The position numbers and the translations under genes were made by a program. From Microbulbifer bruguierae (GTDB lineage: Bacteria > Pseudomonadota > Gammaproteobacteria > Pseudomonadales > Cellvibrionaceae): a stretch of DNA of 64,000 bases. This document shows, in pieces, positions 17,044 to 26,400 of this stretch (position 1 is the stretch's first letter; each line of letters opens with the position of its first letter). The notes beneath the pieces were generated by a model. The model ran no database searches. It was not told the DNA's origin and saw only the letters and a program-made list of their open reading frames with translations. Where the stretch lies: NCBI RefSeq assembly GCF_029869925.1, contig NZ_CP118605.1, positions 1,488,001-1,552,000 on the forward strand, in the 5' to 3' direction.

Positions 17044-17502
17044 ATGAAAACATTCAAACAAGCCCACGAAATTCTCAAAGACGCGCAAAAGTTTCATCTG
17101 GACATGGCCGGCATGTATCAACAGTTGCTCGACTGTGCCGAAGACAATCGCACCCAGCTACTGCTAAGACACCTGCATGAGCACGAGCTGCGGATGGCCA
17201 ACAACCTAAAAAACTATGGCGCAGTGGCGGAACAGAAGGTCATGCAGACCTGGCTGCAGTACACCCCGGAAGAATCTCCCGGGGACCTGATCAAGAACCT
17301 GTACCTGAGCGACAAGCCTTCCCTGGAAGAAATCAATCAACTCGGCCAGGAAGTGGATCGCTACTTTTCAGAGCTGTACCACGCGGTGTACGGCTCGATC
17401 GAGTCTGCTGAAGTCAAAGAGGTATTTGAAAACCTCAAACATATCCAGGACAAGGAACGCATTACGCTCTCCAGGGCAACCAATTCGCTGTGGGATATGT
17501 AA
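17044..17502 (+). CDS. Small ferritin-like helical protein, function unknown
   Basis: A 152-residue, charged, all-helical protein without signal peptide or membrane segment. It has an early helix MKTFKQAHEILKDAQKFHLD and a repeated acidic/His pattern, HLHEHELRMANNL near residue 45, that recalls the E...ExxH metal ligands of ferritin-like four-helix bundles. I do not recognise a named family, and metal binding is inference. It stands alone between two plus-strand genes and has only a weak purine-rich site before its ATG. A hairpin without T-tract follows its stop. Confidence 0.75.
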   Translation: MKTFKQAHEILKDAQKFHLDMAGMYQQLLDCAEDNRTQLLLRHLHEHELRMANNLKNYGAVAEQKVMQTWLQYTPEESPGDLIKNLYLSDKPSLEEINQLGQEVDRYFSELYHAVYGSIESAEVKEVFENLKHIQDKERITLSRATNSLWDM

Positions 17503-17527
17503 TCCCCCGCCAGTAACTCCGACCACA

Positions 17528-17554
17528 GCCGACGGTCACTTACTGACCGCCGGC
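17528..17554. repeat. Hairpin after the ferritin-like gene
   Basis: Arms 17528-17538 and 17544-17554 pair (GCCG, one mismatch, then CGGTCA with TGACCG) around a 5-nt loop. No T-tract follows, so it is at best a weak or Rho-type terminator. Confidence 0.45.
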
Positions 17555-17671
17555 GAAGACAGGCCCAGCCCCGGGTATTGCGTATCGAAGAGTTCTGCGA
17601 GCCCCCCAAAGTCCCACCTCAGGAATTTCCCCGGAAAATTGCGGTTGCTTTCAAAAAATGACATTGCTACT

Positions 17672-17689
17672 TTTGACAGCGATGTCATT
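17672..17689 (+). promoter_or_regulatory. LacI/NagR-type operator upstream of nagX-like gene
   Basis: TTTGACAGCGATGTCATT contains the dyad TGACA-GCGA-TGTCA with the central CG typical of LacI-family operators. It matches the NagR box I recall from Xanthomonas (AATGACANCGNTGTCATT) at 14 of the 16 specified positions. It ends 24 nt before the ATG of the NagX-like gene, a position suited to repression. A near-copy half (TGACATTGC) lies just upstream. Confidence 0.6.
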
Positions 17690-17713
17690 CTGACTGGATA
17701 CGCAGTAACAATC

Positions 17714-18811
17714 ATGACCAATAAAAAGCAAAGACTTGCCTCTGTGGATGCCCTTCGCGGCTTCGACATGTTCTGGATTATCGGTGGCGAGGCGCTGTTC
17801 CTGCCGCTGTTAGCGCTTACCGGCTGGTCCATTTTTCACTTGGGCCACGGGCAGATGCAGCATACCCCATGGCACGGCTTCAGCTTTTACGACCTGATTT
17901 TCCCGCTGTTCATTTTTCTGTCCGGGGTCACCCTGGGCCTCGCCAATAAATCATTGCGCGACCTGCCACTCGCGCAGCGTGCCCCCGTTTATCGCAAGGC
18001 GATAAAGCGTCTGTTCCTGCTGGTTTTTCTGGGGATCATTTACAACCACGGTTGGGGCGCGGGGATGCCCGCAGACCTTGGCGAAATCCGCTATGCCAGT
18101 GTACTGGCCCGAATCGGCTTTGCCTGGTTCTTTGCCGCAATGATCGTGTGGCACTGCGGTATCCGTACGCAATACGGGATTGCGGCAAGTATTCTGCTCG
18201 GCTATTGGCTGCTTCAGGTTACCGCAGGCGACCTGACTGCGAATGGCTCCGTCAACGCCTGGGTAGACCTGCATTTTCTACCGGGCCGCAGTTATCAGAA
18301 CCGCGCCTATGACCCGGAAGGCCTGCTTTCCACCATTCCCGCTATCGTCAATGCACTGTTCGGCGTGTTCGCCGGTCGCTGGCTGGCTAAGCACGCCGGC
18401 AATCATGCAACCATTCTCAAGGGCCTGTTTATCGGCGCGGCGATCTGTCTGGTTGCAGGCTTCCTTTGGCACTGGGTGTATCCGGTAAACAAAGAGCTGT
18501 GGACAAGTTCCTTTGTATTAATCACCTGCGGCTGCAGTCTGTTACTACTGAGCGTTTTTTACCTTGTTGTAGATATGTGGCAGTGGAAAACCTTCAGCTA
18601 CTTTTTCTCAGTGATCGGTTGCAATGCTATTCTGGTGTATCTCGGCACCAGTCTGGTGAACTGGCAGTACAGCAGTAAGAGTCTGTTTGGCGGTATTGCG
18701 GCTGCCCTGTCGGAGCCGGCCGGAGCTCTGCTAATTGCGGTGGGTGTGATTTTGCTGCAGTGGCTTGTACTGCACTTTCTGTACAAGCGTGGGATTTTTA
18801 TCAGCCCCTGA
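17714..18811 (+). CDS. nagX: NagX-like membrane protein (DUF5009, HGSNAT-related)
   Basis: A 365-residue protein with about ten hydrophobic segments, related to the COG4299 acyltransferase family (heparan-alpha-glucosaminide N-acetyltransferase relatives). It begins MTNKKQRLASVDALRGFDMFWI and carries the family block FYDLIFPLFIFLSGVTLGLANKS. In marine gammaproteobacteria NagX proteins are associated with N-acetylglucosamine/chitin use and proposed to act in GlcNAc uptake. The longer frame begins at 17426 inside the preceding gene, but homology and the operator position support the ATG at 17714. It is monocistronic; other nag genes are not in the window. Confidence 0.85.
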   Translation: MTNKKQRLASVDALRGFDMFWIIGGEALFLPLLALTGWSIFHLGHGQMQHTPWHGFSFYDLIFPLFIFLSGVTLGLANKSLRDLPLAQRAPVYRKAIKRLFLLVFLGIIYNHGWGAGMPADLGEIRYASVLARIGFAWFFAAMIVWHCGIRTQYGIAASILLGYWLLQVTAGDLTANGSVNAWVDLHFLPGRSYQNRAYDPEGLLSTIPAIVNALFGVFAGRWLAKHAGNHATILKGLFIGAAICLVAGFLWHWVYPVNKELWTSSFVLITCGCSLLLLSVFYLVVDMWQWKTFSYFFSVIGCNAILVYLGTSLVNWQYSSKSLFGGIAAALSEPAGALLIAVGVILLQWLVLHFLYKRGIFISP

Positions 18812-18975
18812 AGGCATTTGCTGCGCGGTGGCCGGGCTTAGTTGGATTAGTGGCGGTGGAGCAGCACCAAGGGATGGTGCACAGTGGTCCTGAAAACCCA
18901 CCCCCAGCGCTTTGCCGCCACCCAATTTGTCGCCACCCAGCCTGCTTAAGAACGAAATGCTTGCAGTGTAATGGA

Positions 18976-19389
18976 CTAACCGAATCTATTTTGCACAGCG
19001 ACCACGATAGGCTGATTGGCATCCGGAAATTCGTAGTCGGTGAGATCAGAAGCGGTGACCCAGGCCAAAGCCTGCCCCTCAACACCGCGGGCCTTACCTG
19101 AAAATGCCGTCACACACCAGGTATCGAGAAACACCTGTTTCTCCCCATAGTCGTGGCGCACTTCGATAAGTTTCTCCATCGCAAGCACGCCAATATCCAG
19201 CTCCTCGCGCAACTCCCGCGTCATCGCCTGCTGAATCGACTCACCTTCTTCGACCTTACCACCGGGGAATTCCCAACGCCCGCCCATATGCAAATGGTCC
19301 GGGCGCTTGGCCAGCAAAATGCGCCCGTCGCTGCCGAGAATCACACCCACGGCAACATGCACGCATTTTTTACCGCTTAAGGAATCCAT
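18976..19389 (-). CDS. mutT: 8-oxo-dGTP diphosphatase MutT
   Basis: A 137-residue Nudix hydrolase that removes oxidised dGTP from the nucleotide pool. The Nudix box is intact, beginning GGKVEEGESIQQA and ending RELREELDI. The flanking segments VHVAVGVILGSDGRILLAKRP and GGRWEFPGG are MutT-like. Its ATG overlaps the argJ stop by one base (TGATG), so the two are translationally coupled. Confidence 0.94.
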   Translation of the reverse strand: MDSLSGKKCVHVAVGVILGSDGRILLAKRPDHLHMGGRWEFPGGKVEEGESIQQAMTRELREELDIGVLAMEKLIEVRHDYGEKQVFLDTWCVTAFSGKARGVEGQALAWVTASDLTDYEFPDANQPIVVAVQNRFG

Positions 19390-20588
19390 CAGGTGCGGTA
19401 CTCCGCATTGATGGTCACATATTCGTGGGAGAAATCGCAGGTCCAGATATGCTCTGAAACATTTCCGCGTTTCAGGTCCACGGTAATGGTGAAATCAGGC
19501 TGCTGGAACACCTTCTGTCCCTGCTCCTCCGTATAACCTTGCGCACGGCCACCTGCTTCCACGATCTGCACGTCATCCAGAAATACACTGACCCTCCCGG
19601 TATCCAGGTTGTCCACACCCGCATTGCCAATCGCCATGATCAGCCGCCCCCAATTGGGATCCGAGGCGTACATCGCCGTTTTCACCAGCGGCGACTCGCC
19701 AATTTCGAACGCAACCCGCAACGCCTCCGCCGAACTGGCCGCGTTGTTTACCTGGACGGTAACGAACTTGGTCGCACCTTCGCCGTCGCGGACGATAGCC
19801 TGGGCCAGTTCGATATGAACCTCTACAATCGCCGCCTTCAGCAACCCGTATGCCTCACCCTGACCATCGGCAATCAATTCGCCGGTAGCACCACTGGCAA
19901 TCAGCACACACGCATCATTGGTGGAGGTATCCCCATCCACGCTGATGCGGTTGAAAGACTCCGCTACCGCCTCTTTCACCAACTGATCCAGCATTGGCTG
20001 CGGAATGGCTGCGTCGGTGGCCACATAGGCCAGCATGGTGGCCATATTTGGCTGAATCATACCCGCACCCTTGGCGATGCCGACGATGGAAATCGTCTCG
20101 CCGGCGATATCTAGCGTACGACAGGCAGTCTTTGGGCGGGTGTCGGTGGTCATAATGGCTTTCGAAGCGATATCCCAACCATCAGCATGCAAGGTGTGCG
20201 CTGCTACGGGGATGCCGTCGAGAATTTTCTGTACCGGTAAATGCTCGCCGATCACCCCAGTGCTGAAGGGCAAAACCTGCTCGGGGTTTACCCCCAGCGC
20301 TGCGGCCACACCGCGACAACACGCTTTTGCATCCTCCAGACCACGATCACCAGTAGCTGCATTGGCATTGCCTGCGTTGATCAACAACGCGCGGATATCA
20401 CCACCACGGATATGCTCCTTCGCAATCAGCACCGGCGCCGCGCAAAAAGCATTCTGGGTAAACGTTGCCGACACACTGGCACCTGCAGCAATTTCAATCA
20501 GCAACAGATCGTCCCGCTGCCAGTTTTTGATCTGGGCCGGCACGGCGGCGAGACGGACACCGGGAATCTGGGGAAGTGGCTGCGCCAT
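19389..20588 (-). CDS. argJ: Bifunctional glutamate N-acetyltransferase/N-acetylglutamate synthase ArgJ
   Basis: A 399-residue ArgJ that transfers the acetyl group from N-acetylornithine to glutamate in cyclic arginine synthesis. The autoproteolysis motif is present as KGAGMIQPNMATMLAYVATDA, with cleavage before the threonine of MATML. The C-terminus ends in SHEYVTINAEYRT, characteristic of the family. The longer frame uses a TTG; the ATG at 20588 (MAQPLPQIPGVRL) fits homologues. It lies between secA and mutT. Confidence 0.95.
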   Translation of the reverse strand: MAQPLPQIPGVRLAAVPAQIKNWQRDDLLLIEIAAGASVSATFTQNAFCAAPVLIAKEHIRGGDIRALLINAGNANAATGDRGLEDAKACCRGVAAALGVNPEQVLPFSTGVIGEHLPVQKILDGIPVAAHTLHADGWDIASKAIMTTDTRPKTACRTLDIAGETISIVGIAKGAGMIQPNMATMLAYVATDAAIPQPMLDQLVKEAVAESFNRISVDGDTSTNDACVLIASGATGELIADGQGEAYGLLKAAIVEVHIELAQAIVRDGEGATKFVTVQVNNAASSAEALRVAFEIGESPLVKTAMYASDPNWGRLIMAIGNAGVDNLDTGRVSVFLDDVQIVEAGGRAQGYTEEQGQKVFQQPDFTITVDLKRGNVSEHIWTCDFSHEYVTINAEYRT

Positions 20589-20648
20589 ATTTTTACGCCC
20601 TTTGAGCAATGACAGATTGGCCGCTGATTATATTAAGGCCGCAGCAAA

Positions 20649-20678
20649 TAAAAAGGCCCGCTAAAAGTAGCGGGCCTT
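20649..20678 (-). terminator. Intrinsic terminator of secA
   Basis: On the minus strand GGCCCGCTA (20668-20676) pairs perfectly with TAGCGGGCC (20655-20663) around 4 nt and is followed by TTTTTATTT. It lies 32 nt after the secA stop. Confidence 0.88.
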
Positions 20679-20709
20679 TCCAGTCATCCGGATCGCTGGA
20701 CTGTGGCAA

Positions 20710-23448
20710 TTACGAGGTGGTGGAAGAAGTCAGCTTGCCGTGGCACTGCTTGTACTTCTTGCCGGACCCACAGGGACAGGGGTCATTGCGACCAACACGC
20801 GGCCCGCGGCGGGCGGGTGCCTGCTCTGCGGAGACTTCGGATTCAGGTATCGCCGAGGCCTGCGCATGCTGCAACTCCAACTGCTGGCGACGCTGGGCTT
20901 CCAGTCGGCGCTGCTCCATTTCTTCCATCTGCTCACGGGTCATGGGCTCGACGTGGGCCAGCACACGAATGACCTCATGCTTGAGATTATCCAACAGGCT
21001 CTCGAACAGGTGGAAGGACTCGCGCTTGAACTCCTGTTTGGGGTTCTTGTTGGCATAGGCACGTAGACCAATACCCGCGCGCAGATGATCCATGCTGGAC
21101 AGATGCTCTTTCCACAACTGGTCCAGCACCTGCAGCATTACCTGGCGTTCGATGGTGGGCATCAGGGTTGCGTCACCAGTGCTCTCGGCAATTCGTGCCA
21201 GCTTCTGCTGGTACGCGCTCTGGGCTTCTTCGACAATTTTTTCCCGCAGGCTTTCTTCGTGCAGGGTGCGGTCTTCTTCCAGCCACTGTTTGACCGGTGC
21301 CTGCAGTCCCATTTCCGCTGCCAGCTGCTGTTCCAGAGCGGGAATATCCCACTGCTCTTCCACGCTCTGCGGCGGCACATGGGTAGAGATCAGCTCGTTT
21401 ACCACATCGTCGCGAATCGCGGTAATGGTGTCGCTGATGTTCTCTGCTTCCAGCAACTCGTTGCGCTGGGAGTAAATGACCTGACGCTGGTCGTTGGCGA
21501 CATCATCGTATTCCAGCAGCTGTTTACGGATATCGAAGTTGCGACCTTCAACCCGGCGCTGCGCTTTTTCGATGGCGTTCGACACCATACGGTGCTCAAT
21601 CGCTTCTCCGCGCTCCATACCCAGCATCTGCATGAAGTTCTTCACCCGGTCGGAAGCAAAGATACGCATCAGGTTGTCTTCCAGGGAAAGGTAGAAACGG
21701 GTTACACCCGGATCTCCCTGGCGACCGGCGCGACCACGCAGCTGGTTGTCGATGCGGCGGGATTCGTGGCGCTCGGTACCGATAATGTGCAGACCGCCAG
21801 CTTCGATCACCGTGTCGTGTCGGGCTTTCCATTCCGCCTTGATCCCGGCAATCTCTTCTGCAGTGGCTTCGCGGCCTTCCCGCGCAAGCAGCTCTTCGAC
21901 TTCCGCTTCCCAGTTACCGCCGAGCACGATATCGGTACCGCGACCAGCCATATTCGTCGCGATTGTCACAGTGCCGGGACGACCGGCCTGGGCAATGATG
22001 TGCGCTTCCTTCTCGTGGAATTTCGCGTTCAGCACCTGGTGCTCGATCTTGGCCTTCTGCAGCAGGCGCGACATTTCCTCGGAGGTCTCGATAGAAGCGG
22101 TACCAACGAGGATTGGCGCCTTTTTGTCCCGGCAGTATTTGATGTCCTCAATGATCGCTTCGAGCTTTTCGTCCTTGGTGAGATACACCAGATCGTTGAG
22201 ATCTTCCCGCTGCTTGGGCTTGTTGGTGGGTATGACCACCACGTCGAGACCGTAGATCTGGCGGAATTCAAACGCCTCGGTATCCGCGGTACCGGTCATA
22301 CCGGCAAGTTTTGGATAGAAGCGGAACAGGTTCTGGAAAGTGGTGGAGGCCAGGGTCTGGCTTTCGCTCTGAATCTGTACGTTTTCTTTCGCTTCCAGGG
22401 CCTGATGCAGGCCTTCGGACAGGCGGCGCCCAGGCATGGTGCGGCCGGTGTGCTCATCGATCAGTACCACCTGACCGTTCTGGACGATGTAGTCCACATC
22501 ACGGTGGAACAGCACATGCGCGCGCAGGGCGGCATTTACATGGTGCATCAGCCCCAGGTTGCCCGGCGCGTAGAGAGACTCCCCTTCTTTCAGCAGGCCA
22601 CTGCGTACCAGCAGGTCTTCAACCAGCTGGTGGCCTTCTTCGGTCATCTCCACCTGGCGACTCTTCTCATCGACGGAGTAGTGGCCCTCACCACCCTCTT
22701 CCGCACGCTGCAGCTGGGGCACCAGTTTGTTCATGGCCATATATAGATGGGAGGAGTCCTCCGCCTGGCCGGAAATGATCAGAGGGGTACGCGCTTCGTC
22801 GATCAGAATGGAGTCGACTTCGTCGACAATGGCAAAGTTCTGCGGGCGCTGTACTCGATCTTCCTTGCGCAGCACCATGTTGTCGCGCAGATAATCGAAA
22901 CCGAACTCGTTGTTGGTTCCGTAAGTGATGTCCGCCTGATAGGCCGCCTGCTTGTCGGCGGGGTGCTGCTGGGATACCACAATGCCCACTGTCAGGCCCA
23001 GGAATTCGTACACGGGACGCATCCAATTGGCGTCGCGGCTGGCCAGATAGTCATTTACGGTAACAATGTGCACACCCTTGCCTTCCAGCGCATTGAGGTA
23101 TGCCGGCAGGGTCGCCACCAGGGTTTTACCTTCCCCGGTGCGCATCTCGGCAATGCGGCCTTCATGCAGGGTCATACCACCGATCATCTGCACATCGAAG
23201 TGACGCATACCCATAGCGCGGAAGCCCGCCTCACGCACCGCAGCGAAGGCTTCAGGCAATATTTGCTCAAGGGTTTCACCTTGCGCCAGACGCTGCTTGA
23301 ATTCTTCGGTTTTGGCTTTTAGCGCGGCGTCATCCAGTGCCTTGTATTCCTCTTCCAGCGCATTGATCTTGGCGACCACCTTGTGCATGCGCTTGAGTTC
23401 GCGGTCATTTTTTGAGCCAAAGACCGTTTTTATCAGTTTGCCAATCAT
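20710..23448 (-). CDS. secA: Preprotein translocase ATPase SecA
   Basis: A 912-residue motor that drives preproteins through SecYEG. NBD1 carries Walker A in [14 protein letters not shown] and the DEAD-like [22 protein letters not shown]2 contains [16 protein letters not shown] and [17 protein letters not shown]. The C-terminal zinc domain is intact, ending [16 protein letters not shown], needed for SecB and lipid binding. The length is normal for gammaproteobacteria. No secM-like arrest gene precedes it. Confidence 0.98.
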   Translation of the reverse strand: MIGKLIKTVFGSKNDRELKRMHKVVAKINALEEEYKALDDAALKAKTEEFKQRLAQGETLEQILPEAFAAVREAGFRAMGMRHFDVQMIGGMTLHEGRIAEMRTGEGKTLVATLPAYLNALEGKGVHIVTVNDYLASRDANWMRPVYEFLGLTVGIVVSQQHPADKQAAYQADITYGTNNEFGFDYLRDNMVLRKEDRVQRPQNFAIVDEVDSILIDEARTPLIISGQAEDSSHLYMAMNKLVPQLQRAEEGGEGHYSVDEKSRQVEMTEEGHQLVEDLLVRSGLLKEGESLYAPGNLGLMHHVNAALRAHVLFHRDVDYIVQNGQVVLIDEHTGRTMPGRRLSEGLHQALEAKENVQIQSESQTLASTTFQNLFRFYPKLAGMTGTADTEAFEFRQIYGLDVVVIPTNKPKQREDLNDLVYLTKDEKLEAIIEDIKYCRDKKAPILVGTASIETSEEMSRLLQKAKIEHQVLNAKFHEKEAHIIAQAGRPGTVTIATNMAGRGTDIVLGGNWEAEVEELLAREGREATAEEIAGIKAEWKARHDTVIEAGGLHIIGTERHESRRIDNQLRGRAGRQGDPGVTRFYLSLEDNLMRIFASDRVKNFMQMLGMERGEAIEHRMVSNAIEKAQRRVEGRNFDIRKQLLEYDDVANDQRQVIYSQRNELLEAENISDTITAIRDDVVNELISTHVPPQSVEEQWDIPALEQQLAAEMGLQAPVKQWLEEDRTLHEESLREKIVEEAQSAYQQKLARIAESTGDATLMPTIERQVMLQVLDQLWKEHLSSMDHLRAGIGLRAYANKNPKQEFKRESFHLFESLLDNLKHEVIRVLAHVEPMTREQMEEMEQRRLEAQRRQQLELQHAQASAIPESEVSAEQAPARRGPRVGRNDPCPCGSGKKYKQCHGKLTSSTTS

Positions 23449-23615
23449 TATTAAGAAACCACATTAAAGCTGAGTATGTCCGCCGGCGCCGACACCGGGC
23501 TATGCGCGGAAAAGGTGCAAGTAAACAGGAAGGCGCAAGACGCCGCAACAGTGAACTAAACTGCGGGCGTTGCTACAGGATTACAAGGGCCCTGCTGCGC
23601 AATAGAGAATAGTTG

Positions 23616-24554
23616 TTATCTGCCGGTGCGGCGGATGTAACTGGCAGGATCGACCTGGCGGTCATTTTTGAACACTTCAAAGTGCACATGAGGGCCGGTA
23701 GAGCGGCCACTGGATCCCATCAGGGCAATTACCTGCCCCTTCTTGACCACATCGCCGAGCCCAACCTTCAGCTCGCTGTTGTGACCATATCGGGTTTTGT
23801 AACCGTTACCGTGGTTGACTTCAACCAACTGACCGTAACCACTGCGCTCTTCCGCCCAGGTCACTACGCCAGCCGCCACGGAAACCACGTCGGAACCTTT
23901 CTTACCGGCAAAGTCGACCCCCTTGTGCAGAGTGCGACGGCCGCTAAAGGGGTCGGTGCGGTAGCCATAGCGGGACGACATCCAGCCACGGTTGATCGGG
24001 CGACCAGCGATAAACTGTTCATCCTGCAACTGACGCCGCGCCATCAGGGAGTCGAGGGTGGAGAGCTGCATCTGCCGATCTTCAATCTGATTAGACAGAT
24101 CGCCAATCGCCTCAAGGAATTCAGGCGGCTGGTACGGGAGTTCACTGCCCCCGGCAATACCCGGGTCTTCCGGGCCACCTACCGCGGGCATACTGCCGAA
24201 CTGAAACTCACCCTCATCCAACTTGGCGATGGTGGTAAGTCGCTCACCGAGGGCATCCAGGCGAGTTAGGCGCGCCTGCATTTCTGCCAGTTTGACCGTC
24301 AATGCGGTGAGCTGCTCGCGGGCCTGCTGGTCTGCGGTGTCGATCTGCTCCTGCTGTTTACGCAGGGCTTTATTCCAGGCCTTGACCGCCCGGGCGTCGA
24401 AAACGTCTGATTCTGCCGCCGGAAGGTTGGCACCGATCCACAATGCTCCGACGGGAAGCCCCAACAGGCAGAGGCCGAGCAATGCCTTGCTCAGCCCACC
24501 AAAATTGAAGCTACGAGAGACGCCACCGCGCTCATTGACCAGAATTACTTTCAT
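23616..24554 (-). CDS. M23 (LytM) family peptidase with N-terminal membrane anchor
   Basis: A 312-residue protein: one hydrophobic segment near 25-45, a coiled-coil at about 55-110, then a LytM domain. Zinc ligands are intact (HKGVDFAGK and GPHVHFEVF), so it should be an active peptidoglycan endopeptidase facing the periplasm. The coiled-coil plus LytM layout resembles divisome-associated LytM proteins. It lies between lpxC and secA, the same place as in Pseudomonas. Confidence 0.9.
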   Translation of the reverse strand: MKVILVNERGGVSRSFNFGGLSKALLGLCLLGLPVGALWIGANLPAAESDVFDARAVKAWNKALRKQQEQIDTADQQAREQLTALTVKLAEMQARLTRLDALGERLTTIAKLDEGEFQFGSMPAVGGPEDPGIAGGSELPYQPPEFLEAIGDLSNQIEDRQMQLSTLDSLMARRQLQDEQFIAGRPINRGWMSSRYGYRTDPFSGRRTLHKGVDFAGKKGSDVVSVAAGVVTWAEERSGYGQLVEVNHGNGYKTRYGHNSELKVGLGDVVKKGQVIALMGSSGRSTGPHVHFEVFKNDRQVDPASYIRRTGR

Positions 24555-24758
24555 ATCAGGCGTACAAGACTTGCGACCACTTGTTGTTTTAATGATTTGA
24601 CTATCGCCCGGCGCAGTCTGATTGCCTGCTTAAACCGCCGGTTCAACGCCGGGACTGCCGCATCCTGCTAGCCCAGGCCACTCCTGTGGCCCATTACAGG
24701 CAAATGTAACATTTACCGCCTGCAAAAACAGATTACAAACGCACAAATTACTGTGCGT

Positions 24759-24789
24759 AAAAAAGCCGGCAATTATTGTGCCGGCTTTT
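24759..24789 (-). terminator. Intrinsic terminator of lpxC
   Basis: On the minus strand GCCGGCA (24779-24785) pairs with TGCCGGC (24765-24771) around a 7-nt loop and is followed by six Ts. A shorter T-run on the plus strand makes it weakly bidirectional. Confidence 0.85.
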
Positions 24790-24806
24790 ATTGAGAACCT
24801 ATCCCC

Positions 24807-25718
24807 TTACACCGCCAGAATCGGCTTGACGTAAGAGATGGGCGCTTCCTGCTCGTCCTCGAAAGTCACCATTTCCCAGGCATCTTCCTGTGCCATCAGG
24901 GTTCGCAGCGACTTGTTGTTCAGCGCATGGCCGGACTTATAGGCTCTGAATTCACCAATCACGCTGGTACCCAGCAGGTACAAGTCGCCAATGGCGTCAA
25001 GAATCTTGTGCTTTACGAATTCGTCTTCGTAGCGCAGACCGCCCTCATTCAGGATACGGTATTGATCGATAACGATGGCATTGTCCACGCTACCGCCCTG
25101 CACCAAGCCCTTGGAGCGCAGATATTCAATCTCGTGCATAAAACCGAAGGTGCGCGCACGGCTGACTTCCTTCACAAAGGAAGTACTGGAAAAGTCTACC
25201 GAGGAGCTCAGGTTCCGCCCCTGGAATACCGGGTGGTCAAAATCGATAGTGAATGAAACCTTGAAACCGTTGAATGGCAGGAAGCTGGCAACCTTGTCGC
25301 CCTCTTCTACGGTGATCGGTTTCTTGATCCGCAGGAATTTTTTCGCTGCAGCCTGCTCCTGAATGCCCGCAGACTGGATCAGGAAGACGAAGGGACCGGC
25401 ACTGCCGTCCATAATCGGAACTTCCTGTGCGGAAAGCTCTACAATCGCGTTGTCGATACCCAACCCCGCCATTGCTGACAGAAGATGCTCGACGGTGGCA
25501 ACTCGCACATCACCTTTCACCAGCGTGGTGGAAAGCAGAGTGTCACCCACGTTTTCTGCGCGCGCTTCAATCTCAACAACCGGATCCAGATCTACCCGGC
25601 GGAATACGATGCCGCTGTTTACCGGCGCCGGTTTCAGGGTCAAAACGACCTTTTTACCGGTATGCAGGCCAACACCAGTGGCTCGAATAGCATTTTTGAG
25701 AGTGCGCTGTTTGATCAT
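24807..25718 (-). CDS. lpxC: UDP-3-O-acyl-N-acetylglucosamine deacetylase LpxC
   Basis: A 303-residue zinc deacetylase performing the committed step of lipid A synthesis. Zinc and catalytic residues are visible: [26 protein letters not shown] and [10 protein letters not shown]. The start [21 protein letters not shown] is standard. It is the last gene after ftsZ, but 682 nt separate them, so it likely has its own promoter. FtsH-sensitive C-terminal residues end [10 protein letters not shown]. Confidence 0.97.
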   Translation of the reverse strand: MIKQRTLKNAIRATGVGLHTGKKVVLTLKPAPVNSGIVFRRVDLDPVVEIEARAENVGDTLLSTTLVKGDVRVATVEHLLSAMAGLGIDNAIVELSAQEVPIMDGSAGPFVFLIQSAGIQEQAAAKKFLRIKKPITVEEGDKVASFLPFNGFKVSFTIDFDHPVFQGRNLSSSVDFSSTSFVKEVSRARTFGFMHEIEYLRSKGLVQGGSVDNAIVIDQYRILNEGGLRYEDEFVKHKILDAIGDLYLLGTSVIGEFRAYKSGHALNNKSLRTLMAQEDAWEMVTFEDEQEAPISYVKPILAV

Positions 25719-26288
25719 CTATGTCCAGGTTCCCATTCGGTGAGCTGCGCACGAACCGCAGCGAGCCGGCGATAGTAACAGAAATTGTGCGCCAAAACTA
25801 CACATTCCAATCCGGTCATGCCAGTCATGGCTTGTGTTCCGGCGTGCCCCTCGGGGCCGTTCCATGTGTAAGCATAGCCCAGCGCAAAGACTCCAACGCC
25901 AAACTGGCTCACAGGAATGGCAATTGTTGTACGAGTTTATTGTATGCGCTTACTCCGGTGGCCGTACCCCAAAAACAGGTTAAAAATTGTTAACCGACAA
26001 TTTCAACACTACAGGGTCATCCTAGGGATTCGGGCATTTCTGCCCTCTACGAGATCACTGTCATTGGACGGTAAAGGATTGCCTGCAAATCAGCCAACCA
26101 AACACTCAAAACGGGGACCATTCTTTATGACGGGAATCCGCCGCCTTTTACCTCGTCCATCTGCCAGCGCTTGCGGCAGCCCAGCACTTCCATTGGTACT
26201 GCGGACTTCCAAAAACGCACCGGTGAAGGGTTACCGGGGGCATATACGAGCGACTTCCCTGCCGCCAATGCTTACTTCCTGATCAGGC

Positions 26289-26320
26289 GGTGTCGTGCAC
26301 TTCATCGTGCACCTGACACC
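26289..26320. repeat. Hairpin downstream of ftsZ
   Basis: GGTGTC plus GTGCAC (26289-26300) pairs with GTGCAC plus GACACC (26307-26320), giving 12 bp with a 2-nt bulge around TTCATC. There is no T-tract on either strand. Confidence 0.6.
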
Positions 26321-26323
26321 TGT

Positions 26324-26393
26324 CCGGAGCGGGCGGAAACCCGACCATTACTGGCCGGGTGAAGACATGAGCAGATGTTCCGCCCCACTCCGG
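26324..26393. repeat. Nested stem structure just after ftsZ
   Basis: The outer arms CCGGAG...GGGCGGAA and TTCCGCCC...CTCCGG pair with a small bulge; an inner stem ACCCG/CGGGT lies between them. On the minus strand it begins 8 nt after the ftsZ stop and has no T-tract. It may protect the dcw mRNA 3' end or act as an RNase processing site. Confidence 0.55.
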
Positions 26394-26400
26394 GGGAAGA

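Larger units (their letters stand above)
25719..26400. other. Long gene-free stretch between ftsZ and lpxC
   Basis: Six hundred eighty-two nt separate two genes that are normally close. It holds two large hairpins near ftsZ (separate entries), a 6-bp stem GGTTAA/TTAACC at 25978-25995, and on the minus strand a TACAAT box at 25939-25944 that may be part of the lpxC promoter. Open frames here lack ribosome binding sites and coding character, so I call no gene. Confidence 0.5.

Noticed and set aside
21085..22746. A 553-residue plus-strand open frame inside secA
   Set aside because: Antisense shadow of a conserved gene; no recognisable protein.
25917..26282. A 121-residue plus-strand frame in the ftsZ-lpxC gap
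   Set aside because: No ribosome binding site, no coding bias, and no resemblance to a protein family.
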